A stretch of DNA of 9,713 bases from JANNMJ01 sp031397815 (GTDB lineage: Bacteria > Bacteroidota > Bacteroidia > Cytophagales > Hymenobacteraceae): positions 1 to 9,713 of the forward strand of contig JANNMJ010000031.1 in the NCBI GenBank assembly GCA_031397815.1, read 5' to 3'. The notes below the pieces were generated by a model. The model made no database searches and was not told where the DNA came from. It saw only the letters and a program-made list of their open reading frames with translations. Positions 1-6,481 of the stretch are shown piece by piece. Made by a program: the position numbers and the translations under genes. Within the stretch, counting starts at the first letter, position 1. Each line of letters opens with the position of its first letter.

Positions 1-136
1 GATTACGTCATTTTACCTCACCAAAATCCGCATAACGTGAAACTTTACAGGAAGATTTTGCATTTTGATGATACCCGCGCCTACCCAGCCTCATCCTGAA
101 GCTTGCGGTTTAAAGACGCTCCTTTCCTTCCAGATA

Positions 137-562
137 ATGAAAAATTTAATCATTTTCGCCTTTTTCCTGGGCGGCAGCACCGCCACTTTCGCTCAAACTC
201 AACCGCTTGCCCCTAAAGCGACGGAGACCCTGACGACTGTGCAGCAGGCGCCAGTCGTGACGGCGGCTGACTCGGTGCGGGAGCGTGCCCGTCAGCAGAA
301 TGCGCTTCAGCTGCGGCGCCAGGCCTCAGCCAGCCCGAAGCTGACTCCTACTACCTCCCCGACTCTCCAACGCCACATGGCGTCCGGTGAAGCCCTCGAT
401 GCGGCGGAGCTGGAAAACAGGACGCGAGTCCGCAACCAGCAGTCGCAGGAGATGATTTCGGCCACTCTGGCCCCCAAACGCGTCCGTAAAGACGCTGCGA
501 AAGCCGCTGCCCCGGCAGCGACCACGAACTCTGAAAACGACAAGTCGCGGCGTAATAAGTAG
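137..562 (+). CDS. Small exported basic protein of unknown function
   Basis: A 141-residue protein that I do not recognise. I chose the ATG at 137, because it places a classic signal peptide at the N-terminus (MKNLIIFAFFLGGSTATFAQ, likely cleavage after Ala19). An upstream in-frame TTG at 65 would put 24 polar residues before that signal. The mature part is low in complexity and rich in Ala, Gln, Arg, Lys, Thr and Pro. An Arg/Gln-rich stretch (about residues 46-62) may be helical, a second charged stretch spans about 90-120, and the C-terminus is basic and probably disordered (ends SENDKSRRNK). There is no cysteine, no lipobox and no membrane segment after the signal, so it should be a soluble periplasmic or secreted protein. 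The upstream 60 bases are AT-rich, unlike the rest of the window, which fits a promoter, but I could not assign a clean -33/-7 pair. A strong terminator follows 35 bases after the stop, so it looks monocistronic. That it is a gene is fairly sure; its function is unknown. Confidence 0.72.
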   Translation: MKNLIIFAFFLGGSTATFAQTQPLAPKATETLTTVQQAPVVTAADSVRERARQQNALQLRRQASASPKLTPTTSPTLQRHMASGEALDAAELENRTRVRNQQSQEMISATLAPKRVRKDAAKAAAPAATTNSENDKSRRNK

Positions 563-597
563 CGCCGCCTACTCTTAAACTCTATCTGTTCCGTTAG

Positions 598-643
598 CAA
601 GGCCTGTCCACGATGTATGTCGTGGGCAGGCTTTGTTTTTTTT
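598..643 (+). terminator. Intrinsic terminator after the small exported protein gene
   Basis: A stem of about 16 pairs joins 598-613 to 620-635, with a 6-base loop (tgtatg) and two G-U wobbles. Eight T residues follow directly (636-643). This is a textbook rho-independent terminator on the plus strand, 35 bases after the stop codon at 562. Confidence 0.88.
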
Positions 644-659
644 ACTGTGTGGCCGTGTG

Positions 660-760
660 CAGGCCCGGGGTAGCCCGTGCAAGCCCGGGGTAGCCCTTGC
701 AAGCCCGGGGTAGCCCTTGCAAGCCCGGGGTAGCCCTTGCAAGCCCGGGGTAGCCTTCGG
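660..760. repeat. Five 20-bp tandem direct repeats
   Basis: Five head-to-tail copies of caagcccggggtagcccttg start at 660, 680, 700, 720 and 740. Copies 2-4 are identical. Copy 1 differs at two positions, and copy 5 ends in ttcgg instead of the usual ttg. Each unit contains the palindrome CCCGGG, and each junction between the standard units creates the 8-bp palindrome CTTGCAAG. The core aagcccggggt recurs in both outer hairpins of the larger inverted-repeat structure (741-773 and 1267-1305). The 20-bp period is not a multiple of three and no reading frame stays sensible across it, so it is non-coding. Confidence 0.9.
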
Positions 761-795
761 CAACCCCGGGCTTCTGGGATGAAACCCCTTCGGGG
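741..795. repeat. Left terminal inverted repeat with outer hairpin
   Basis: The outer hairpin pairs 741-751 with 763-773 (11 bp), then after an A-A mismatch 753-755 with 759-761, around a TTC loop. The 35 bases from 761 to 795 are repeated in reverse at 1245-1279 with three differences. The inner end, ccccttcgggg at 785-795, is itself a small hairpin. Confidence 0.8.
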
Positions 796-863
796 TATTC
801 TGGGTGAATGCGGTGAGCGCTCCTCATTGGAAGATATAGCGCGCGCACTACGTTTGGTCTGCG

Positions 864-1052
864 CAGGTACATACGAGCGATTCGCAGGTACGTATGAGCA
901 ATTCGCAGGTACATACGAGCAATTTGCGGGTACATACGAGCGATTCGCGAGTACATACGAGCAATTCGCGAGTACATACGAGCAATTCGCAGGTACATAC
1001 GAGCGATTTGCAGGTACCTATGAGCAATTCGCGGGTACGTACGAGCAATTCG
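864..1052. repeat. Nine 21-bp tandem direct repeats
   Basis: Nine contiguous units start at 864, 885, 906, 927, 948, 969, 990, 1011 and 1032. The consensus begins caggtacatacgagc and ends in aattcg or gattcg. Only six of the 21 positions vary (2, 3, 8, 11, 16 and 20), and all changes are transitions except one C at position 8 of unit eight. Units five and six are identical. Because 21 is a multiple of three, several frames on both strands stay open and give heptapeptide repeats (for example GTYEQFA on the plus strand), but those frames lack a credible start, domain or signal. I treat the array as non-coding. A 21-bp period equals about two helical turns, which would suit a protein-binding array; that is inference. 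Confidence 0.92.
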
Positions 1053-1083
1053 CAGGCCCCCAATTGGCGCACCTTACCCGCGG

Positions 1084-1149
1084 GGCCAGCTCTGTCCCAG
1101 AGATGGCGTCAATAGGCGAATCAACGCCATCTCTGGGACAGAGCTGGCC
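1084..1149. repeat. Perfect 26-bp inverted repeat
   Basis: Bases 1084-1109 are the exact reverse complement of 1124-1149, separated by a 14-base spacer (caataggcgaatca). As RNA this is a very stable 26-pair hairpin. No T-run follows on either strand, so it is not a standard intrinsic terminator. It lies 31 bases after the 21-bp repeat array, inside the larger inverted-repeat structure. Confidence 0.93.
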
Positions 1150-1165
1150 ACGCGCACATCCTGTG

Positions 1166-1215
1166 GCAGGTCAAGAGACCTGCGAATAGCCGGACACGGG
1201 GCAGAGCCCCGCGTC
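1166..1215. other. Two adjacent small hairpins
   Basis: Hairpin one is gcaggtc (1166-1172), loop aaga, gacctgc (1177-1183), seven perfect pairs. Hairpin two pairs cggggc (1197-1202) with gccccg (1206-1211) around loop aga, and extends past one mismatch by three pairs (1193-1195 with 1213-1215). Together with the 26-bp inverted repeat just upstream they make three consecutive stem-loops in about 130 bases, the kind of layout expected of a structured RNA. Neither has a T-tract. Confidence 0.6.
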
Positions 1216-1244
1216 AAGTCCCTGCTTTACAAATTCATCAGATA

Positions 1245-1305
1245 CCTCGAAGGGGTTTCATCATAGAAGCCCGGGGTTGATTTCTTTGAAATCTACCCCG
1301 GGCTT
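1245..1305. repeat. Right terminal inverted repeat with outer hairpin
   Basis: Bases 1245-1279 are the inverted counterpart of 761-795. The outer hairpin pairs 1267-1277 with 1295-1305 (11 bp), skips one T-T mismatch, then pairs 1279-1284 with 1288-1293 around a TTT loop. The 11-bp outer core is the same as in the left hairpin, while the inner stem differs. The structure lies about 90 bases beyond the stop of the leftward gene, so it might also help stop leftward transcription, although no T-tract follows. Confidence 0.82.
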
Positions 1306-1330
1306 TCGCGTTCGTATGGCCTGAGCAACT

Positions 1331-1351
1331 CCGGCACCGAGACGGTGCCGG
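1331..1351 (-). terminator. Possible terminator hairpin of the large secreted-protein gene
   Basis: A perfect 9-bp stem, ccggcaccg (1331-1339) with cggtgccgg (1343-1351), closes a 3-base loop. It lies 43 bases past the stop codon of the leftward gene (1395-1397). The expected U-tract is poor (agttgctcag on the minus strand), so it may only protect the 3' end of the message, or do nothing. Confidence 0.35.
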
Positions 1352-1394
1352 GTACGGTTCCGGTATGGTCCGGGTACAGTTTTCAGTCTTCAGC

Positions 1395-4300
1395 CTACTT
1401 CACCACCAGCCGTTTCGTTTGGCTACCGCACCGCACCATGTACACTCCGGCGGGTACATCGGTCAGATTCAAGACGGTGGCGCCGGTTTCGTCGGTGGCG
1501 GTTTGGCGGATGAGGCGACCGGTGGCGTCGAGTAATTCGGCGGGGGTTTGGGGGGTGGCAGTGAGGTGAACGGTGGTGGTGGCGGGGTTCGGCCAGAGGG
1601 TGATGGCGGGGGTGGCGGGCGTGAGCGCGGGGGTGTGCAGGATGCGGTTGCCGTTCAGCTCAAGGGCGAACCGGTCGAGGATTTCTTCGTTGGCGCGGGT
1701 GGCGGTTAGGTGGATGATGGGCTGGGTGGTGAGGGCGTAGCGGGTGCCGGTTAGGCGGTCGAGGAGGACGACGGAGGTGGTCGTGGGATCGAAATTCTGG
1801 AGCTGATTGGTGTGTAGCTCGTAGGTTCCGGGGGTGGGGAGTATGGCCAGCAGCTCAATGGTGGTGGGCTGGGTTAGGGCGCTTTCTGGCAGCCCGTTCA
1901 CGGCTGCTTCGGCGGAGCCGATGAGCGTGGCGAGGGTGGGAATCCCGACGTTATGGGCGGGTTTGAAGCCGTCGAAATGGTCGTCGGGGCCGAGGGTGGC
2001 GCCGGGTTCGATGTAAACGAAGGTTTCGTCGGCTTCAGCGGAAGTGCCTGAGTTGGCCATTTTGGCGAGAATCAGGCTCAGGACGGGGCGGGTTTCGGTG
2101 GCCGGACGGGCTACTGTGGCGGGGTTCGCCTCTACGCGCAACGCGTCGGTGAAGGTGAAGCTGACTGGCCCGGCACCCGTGACCTGCGCGAAGAACGCCT
2201 GACCGAGCGGCACCACGCCGTCGGGGAGCGAGCCTATGCCGTTGGTGCGCGTGAGGTAGGTGCCGTTGGCGCCGCCGGTGGTGCGGTAAACCGAGATGGC
2301 GCCGCTCATTCCGGTTGGGATAGAGGCCGTGGCGAGGTCCCAATCGATGGGTTGCGGGTAGGGGTTGCCGAGCAGGTGCCAGCCTGATTTCTCCCCGGCG
2401 CTGCTGAAATTGCCGGTGCGGGTGAGGCTCGGAAGGGGCACGTTGCCGGTGGTGAGGGGGCCGACGAAATCGGGGGTGCGCCCGCCACTCATCCGCACGC
2501 TCCAGCCACGGCCGGGCGTGAGCGGGGCGGTGAGGGTCAGGGGCGAAAAGTAGCCGAGGGTGAAATCGGGTACGGCACCGCCACGGGTCTCATCGAACCC
2601 AAAAACGTTCGGGAATTGCGTAATGGGCAGCACCGGGGCAGGAATAGCATTGTACGCCGGGTTCACGAACGCCGTGAAGCCGGGGGTGCTAAGGTCGGCC
2701 ACGTTAGTGCCTTGCACCGGCGCGCTCAGGTGCCGATACCCAGCCGCCGACGGGCCACCCACGAACCGCTGCACCCGCACGGCGCCACTGGTAGTGCCGC
2801 CCGCGTGAACCGCGTACGCCGTGCGGGCAGCGGTGCTGAGGAGCGTCAGATTCTGCCCGTTCGTGCTGAGCGTACCGGCCGAAAGACGTAACGCGGTACC
2901 AATGCCCACGGCCTGACTTAGGCTCACCCCGGCCGGGTTCTGCACGGCCAGCTCGCGGACGGTGGCGGGCAGCCCGGCGCCGGTGACCTGCGCCGTGGTG
3001 CCGTTGTAGCGGTAGGTCGCATCCGTAGAAAAAGACCGTGTGCCCGTCACCTGCACTGCGCCGGTGGCGCCGCTTGGGCTGATACCGGCCGGGTCGCAGA
3101 TGCTGAGCGTGCCGCCGGCTTGCAGCGCGAAGCTGCCCGCGCCCGTCAAAGGTTGGCAGTTGCTGATTAGCTCGCCGCCGCTCTGGACGCTGACGGTGCC
3201 GGTGGCGGCTACGGGGGCGGTCAGGGTGCCGATGCCGGTGCCCGTAACGGTGATGTTGCGGTAGGTGCCGCCGGTGATCTCCTTTGGGGTGCTCACCACG
3301 AGGTCGATGACTTCGTTGAAGCGCGTGATGACGCGGTTATTGAAAAGCCCGGCGGCGAGGATATCGAGGTCGCCGTCGCCGTCGAGGTCCACCGTCACGG
3401 CCTTGCGGGTTTGGCTGCCGACGCTGATTTCCTCGCCGCTCGTGGCGAAGGTGCCGGTGCCGGTATTGAGGCGCACGCTCAGGGTGTTGCCGAGGGTATT
3501 GGGGACGATCAGGTCGAGGGCGCCGTCGCCGTTGAAGTCGGCGGTACGGATGGCTTCGGGCGTGTTGCCCACGGGAACCGACTGACTCACGGCGGCGAAG
3601 GTGCCGGTGCCGTCGTTGCGCTGCACGTCTACCGTGCCGCTGGGGCCGCTGACGGTGGTGAGCAGGTCGAGGTCGCCGTCGTCATCGATATCGGCCAGCG
3701 CCACGCCGGTGCGGGGGCCACCGGTGGTGGTGGGCGCGCCGAAGAGGCCGGTACCGTCGTTGTGGAGGATCGTCACGACGCCGCCGTTGTACAGCTCGGT
3801 GCCCACGAGGTCGAGGTCGCCGTCGTTATCGACGTCGCCCAGCGCCACGCCGTAGCAGCGGGTGCCGATGGTGTAGCTGGTCGAGATCGCGCCGCCGCCT
3901 AAGCTGGACGTGTTGTTCCGGACGACCGAGAGCGTGCCGTTGTTGTTGGCGCTAACGATATCGAGGTCACCGTCGCCGTCCAGATCGCCCTGCGTCAGCC
4001 GGTTGCAATCGGCCGGGAGCGGAAAGGACTGGAAGAGGCCGAAGACACCCGCGCCGTTATTCGTCATCAGCGTCACACGGTTGTTCTGCCCGATTAAGAG
4101 GTCGAGGTCGCCGTCGCCTTCGAAATCCTGAAGCTGCATATCCTGCACGCTGTTGAGGCTGATCACCGATACGGGCGTCGTCGGGTGCGGCGCGAGCGTG
4201 CCAATGCCGTCGTTGAGGTACACGGCCACCCCGGCGCCGGGGCCAGAGGGCAGCGTAATGGTCACCAGATCGGCATCGCCGTCGTTGTCGATGTCGCCGC

Positions 4301-6251
4301 TGGCGAGCGCGGGGGCAGTATTGGCGCTCACAATCAGGTTCTGCCCGCCGCCGAAGACGGCCGGTCCCGCCCCGGCCGCCGCCGTGAACTGGTAGACATA
4401 CGGCACCTGCAACGGCGCGCCGTCCGTCGTCCGCGTCCCCCGCACCACGGCGTGCAACAGCTCGCCGGGGCGGAAATTATTGGCAGGGTCGAAGGTGATG
4501 GTCGAGCCGCTCACGGCCCCCGTACCGCCCATCAAGCCATTGCGCTGCTCGCTCCGGACACTCAACGAGACGGCGGTAGCGGCGTTGTTGATTACGGGTC
4601 GGCTGAAGGTGACGGCCACATTCGCCGTGCGCGGGACGGCGGGGCTGTGGCGCGCCGGGTTCGTGCTCACCACGGTGGGCGGCACTTGGTTGAGGCGCAC
4701 GGTCACCCCGAATACCCCGGAGCTGATCGTCCCGCCGACGATGAGGTCGAGGTCGCCGTCGGCGTCCAGATCGCCCAAAGCATAGGCACTGCTGCTGATA
4801 TTGAGCGCCGTACTCCGGATGGTTGGGGCGGTAAAGTTGCCGGCGCCGTCGTTGAGGCGCACGCCGGCGGTTTGGGCGCCGAGCTCACCCAGCACGATGT
4901 CGAGGTCGCCGTCGGCGTCCATATCGGCCAGCACGACGCCCGTGAGGTTGGCGCCGGGGGAAATGGTGGCGTTGGCGGCGGGCGGCGCAAAGCTGCCGGT
5001 GCCATCGTTGGAGCGTAGGCTGAGGGTATTGGTGCCGTTGTCGTAAGTGAGGAAATCGAGGTCGCCGTCGCCGTCCACATCGCCCACCGCGAGGGCACTG
5101 GGGTTGGTGCCCACCGGCACTTCGGCGTTGGCGGCGGGAGCCGAGAAGCTGCCCGCGCCGTCGTTGAGGCGCACGCTAACCGTTTGGCTGTTATTGTTGA
5201 GGGCGAGAAAATCGAGGTCGCCGTCGGCGTCCACGTCGTTCAGCGACAGGGCCACGGGACCGGTCCCGACGGCCACTTCGGCGTTGGCCGCCGGGACCGT
5301 AAAGTTGCCCGTGCCGTCGTTGAGGCGCACGGCCACGTTATGCGCGCTGGGTCGAACGAAGAGCAGGTCGAGGTCGCCGTCGCCGTCCACATCCCCCAGC
5401 GTAGGGGCTTGCGCAAGACTCCCCGTCGGTACTTCGGCATTGATAGCGGGAGCCGAAAAGCCCCCAGCGCCGTCGTTGAAGCGCACGCTTACCGCATTCC
5501 CGACTAAGCTGCAGGTGGCGAAATCAAGGTCGCCGTCGCCGTCTATATCGCCCAGCACCAATCCAGTCGGCAGCGTGCCCACCGGCACCTCGGCGTTGGC
5601 GGCCGGAACCGAAAAAATGCCCGTGCCGTCGTTGATGCGCACACTCACCGTTGACGTCGACTGGTTGGTGGTGAGTACATCTAAGTCGCCGTCGCCGTCC
5701 ACATCGCCCGTCGCGAGGCCCCTGACCGTTCCGCCCACGGTGGTGACGGGGTTGAAAACCGGCGTCACGAGGTTGCCGCGCCCGGTGCCACCCGTCGCGG
5801 CCGTAAACTGATGGACGTGCCCATCGGCCAGACTCACTCCGCCGCTACTCTGTGCGGCCGGGGTGGTGGTGACGAACACCGTTTCGCCGGGCTTGAAGTT
5901 GGTCGTCGGGTTGAAGGTGATGGTGTTGCCGCTCACGCTCGCCGCCCCGCCCTGCGTGCCGCTCATCCGCCCGCCGCGTTGCTGGCTGAACACTTTTACG
6001 CTGCCCGCCGAGGCCGCGCTCCCGCTCATCGGCTGGTCGAAAGTGATGCCGACGTTGGTAGAAACCGACGCGGTGCGGGCGTTGCGGGCGGGTGAGAGCG
6101 CCGTGATGGTGGGCTGCGCGAGCGCCAGTGTCGGCACCAGAAGCGGCAGCAGAAGCGCCCTGAGCAACGCGCCCGAAAGCACGTACCGGGTCCGCGACCG
6201 ACCAGCGCGACCTTCGGCAGAAGGCAAGCGTAAAACGTGCGACATACGCAT
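1395..6251 (-). CDS. Secreted FG-GAP/VCBS repeat protein with T9SS sorting domain
   Basis: A protein of 1618 residues if it starts at 6251; an ATG two codons later (6245) is equally possible. The frame is open further upstream to 6392, but only the inner start puts a signal peptide near the N-terminus (hydrophobic ALLRALLLPLLVPTLALAQ, cleavage after about Ala45). Domains in order: Ig-like Big_5 (about 47-152); seven FG-GAP/VCBS repeats with DxDxDGDxD calcium-binding-type motifs (about 160-520); second Big_5 (about 521-627); seven more VCBS repeats (about 630-985); a Gly/Thr/Ser-rich beta region (about 986-1150); a conserved Bacteroidota secreted-protein region containing GWHLLGNPYPQPIDWD; and a type IX sorting domain (about 1549-1618, starting LWPNPATTTVHL and ending KRLVVK). 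It should be exported by Sec, moved across the outer membrane by T9SS, and attached to the surface or released. VCBS repeats usually form seven-bladed propellers that bind calcium, proteins or glycans. No catalytic domain is visible, so adhesion or binding is the likely role; the ligand is unknown. Confidence 0.93.
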   Translation of the reverse strand: MRMSHVLRLPSAEGRAGRSRTRYVLSGALLRALLLPLLVPTLALAQPTITALSPARNARTASVSTNVGITFDQPMSGSAASAGSVKVFSQQRGGRMSGTQGGAASVSGNTITFNPTTNFKPGETVFVTTTPAAQSSGGVSLADGHVHQFTAATGGTGRGNLVTPVFNPVTTVGGTVRGLATGDVDGDGDLDVLTTNQSTSTVSVRINDGTGIFSVPAANAEVPVGTLPTGLVLGDIDGDGDLDFATCSLVGNAVSVRFNDGAGGFSAPAINAEVPTGSLAQAPTLGDVDGDGDLDLLFVRPSAHNVAVRLNDGTGNFTVPAANAEVAVGTGPVALSLNDVDADGDLDFLALNNNSQTVSVRLNDGAGSFSAPAANAEVPVGTNPSALAVGDVDGDGDLDFLTYDNGTNTLSLRSNDGTGSFAPPAANATISPGANLTGVVLADMDADGDLDIVLGELGAQTAGVRLNDGAGNFTAPTIRSTALNISSSAYALGDLDADGDLDLIVGGTISSGVFGVTVRLNQVPPTVVSTNPARHSPAVPRTANVAVTFSRPVINNAATAVSLSVRSEQRNGLMGGTGAVSGSTITFDPANNFRPGELLHAVVRGTRTTDGAPLQVPYVYQFTAAAGAGPAVFGGGQNLIVSANTAPALASGDIDNDGDADLVTITLPSGPGAGVAVYLNDGIGTLAPHPTTPVSVISLNSVQDMQLQDFEGDGDLDLLIGQNNRVTLMTNNGAGVFGLFQSFPLPADCNRLTQGDLDGDGDLDIVSANNNGTLSVVRNNTSSLGGGAISTSYTIGTRCYGVALGDVDNDGDLDLVGTELYNGGVVTILHNDGTGLFGAPTTTGGPRTGVALADIDDDGDLDLLTTVSGPSGTVDVQRNDGTGTFAAVSQSVPVGNTPEAIRTADFNGDGALDLIVPNTLGNTLSVRLNTGTGTFATSGEEISVGSQTRKAVTVDLDGDGDLDILAAGLFNNRVITRFNEVIDLVVSTPKEITGGTYRNITVTGTGIGTLTAPVAATGTVSVQSGGELISNCQPLTGAGSFALQAGGTLSICDPAGISPSGATGAVQVTGTRSFSTDATYRYNGTTAQVTGAGLPATVRELAVQNPAGVSLSQAVGIGTALRLSAGTLSTNGQNLTLLSTAARTAYAVHAGGTTSGAVRVQRFVGGPSAAGYRHLSAPVQGTNVADLSTPGFTAFVNPAYNAIPAPVLPITQFPNVFGFDETRGGAVPDFTLGYFSPLTLTAPLTPGRGWSVRMSGGRTPDFVGPLTTGNVPLPSLTRTGNFSSAGEKSGWHLLGNPYPQPIDWDLATASIPTGMSGAISVYRTTGGANGTYLTRTNGIGSLPDGVVPLGQAFFAQVTGAGPVSFTFTDALRVEANPATVARPATETRPVLSLILAKMANSGTSAEADETFVYIEPGATLGPDDHFDGFKPAHNVGIPTLATLIGSAEAAVNGLPESALTQPTTIELLAILPTPGTYELHTNQLQNFDPTTTSVVLLDRLTGTRYALTTQPIIHLTATRANEEILDRFALELNGNRILHTPALTPATPAITLWPNPATTTVHLTATPQTPAELLDATGRLIRQTATDETGATVLNLTDVPAGVYMVRCGSQTKRLVVK
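1398..1604 (-). other. T9SS type A sorting domain (part of the secreted protein)
   Basis: The last 69 or so residues have the usual pattern of a type A C-terminal signal: a WPNPATTTVHL opening strand, a middle LLDATGRLIRQ strand, the VPAGVYMVR turn-strand, and a basic KRLVVK end. In this family the domain directs export through the type IX translocon and is normally cleaved after passage. Confidence 0.88.
3295..4365 (-). repeat. Second block of seven VCBS/FG-GAP coding repeats
   Basis: Seven Asp-rich motifs (such as DNDGDADL, EGDGDLDL, NGDGALDL) lie near 4280, 4112, 3972, 3822, 3678, 3524 and 3375, spaced about 140-170 bp. The units are more diverged than those of the first block. Seven units would complete one seven-bladed propeller. 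Confidence 0.8.
4690..5780 (-). repeat. First block of seven VCBS/FG-GAP coding repeats
   Basis: Seven Asp-rich motifs (DVDGDGDLD and close variants) lie near 5692, 5536, 5381, 5226, 5070, 4913 and 4758. The first six repeat with an almost constant period of about 156 bp (52 codons), and most also share the segment PAANAEVPVGT. The regularity suggests recent duplication or gene conversion within the block. Confidence 0.85.
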
Positions 6252-6297
6252 CGGAAGGGGAAAAATGACGAGGTGAGAAACGGTTTTCAGGGCGCGG

Positions 6298-6305
6298 CAA
6301 AAGTA
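6298..6305 (-). promoter_or_regulatory. Candidate -7 promoter element for the secreted-protein gene
   Basis: On the minus strand this reads TACTTTTG, an exact match to the Bacteroidota -7 consensus TAnnTTTG. It lies 46 bases upstream of the ATG at 6251. The matching -33 box (TTTG) is not clear: the nearest candidate, GTTCG, is weak and rather close. The sequence around it is AT-rich within a GC-rich region, which supports promoter function. Confidence 0.42.
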
Positions 6306-6335
6306 TATTTTTCCATTACCGAACGCCCCATTTCC

Positions 6336-6359
6336 CACCCTACATGATGTGGTAGGGTG
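6336..6359. promoter_or_regulatory. 8-8-8 dyad in the divergent intergenic region
   Basis: CACCCTAC (6336-6343) and its exact reverse complement GTAGGGTG (6352-6359) are separated by 8 bases. The dyad lies 31 bases upstream of the leftward -7 box and 122 bases before the rightward start codon. That position and spacing fit a binding site for a dimeric regulator acting on one or both divergent genes. It could also be a small hairpin in the leader of the kinase mRNA. No regulator can be named. Confidence 0.4.
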
Positions 6360-6481
6360 CGCCGGGGATTCGCACCGAAAAAGCGCATACATAGAGCGAG
6401 GCAGTACCTTCCGGCCGGGTTTTCGGCGCGTGGCGCTTCTGCTCTCTCTTCTCTCCTCTTCTCATCCGTCCGGCTTTTATC

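Larger units (their letters stand above)
741..1305. mobile_element. Candidate non-autonomous MITE/REP-like element
   Basis: A stretch of about 565 bp is bounded by long imperfect inverted repeats and encodes no recognisable protein. Bases 761-795 match the reverse complement of 1245-1279 at 32 of 35 positions. Just outside each arm, the same 11-bp core (aagcccggggt paired with accccgggctt) folds into a hairpin: 741-751 with 763-773 on the left, 1267-1277 with 1295-1305 on the right. Inside lie nine 21-bp tandem repeats, a perfect 26-bp inverted repeat and two smaller hairpins. I see no transposase and no obvious target-site duplication, so mobility is inferred only from the terminal inverted structure. 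It could instead be a structured RNA locus or a mosaic of REP-like repeats. Whether it is present elsewhere in the genome cannot be seen from this window. Confidence 0.4.

Noticed and set aside
307..702. 131-codon minus-strand frame over the small gene
   Set aside because: It overlaps the signal-peptide gene and its terminator and runs into the 20-bp repeats; no domain or promoter supports it.
864..1052. CRISPR array
   Set aside because: The units are contiguous 21-mers with no unique spacers, and no cas gene is present.
864..1052. Plasmid replication origin with iterons
   Set aside because: The unit length fits iterons, but no Rep, Par or DnaA-box-rich AT region is visible in the window.
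642..1189. Open frames across the tandem repeats on both strands, giving heptapeptide arrays such as GTYEQFA (+) and ARMYLRI (-)
   Set aside because: A 21-bp repeat without stops is open by arithmetic in several frames. The frames also run through inverted repeats and the 20-bp array, lack good starts and signals, and match no domain I know.
660..1306. Retron, reverse-transcriptase or diversity-generating element
   Set aside because: The structured repeats recall such non-coding RNAs, but no reverse transcriptase or template/variable repeat pair was found in the window.
3411..5811. Several plus-strand open frames antisense to the VCBS protein
   Set aside because: Their repetitive products (SRSPSPS, VEVAVGVHI) are simply the complement of the Asp-rich repeats.
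6252..6392. N-terminal extension of the large secreted protein
   Set aside because: The extra 47 codons would bury the signal peptide and would include the likely promoter; the start at 6251 or 6245 fits better.
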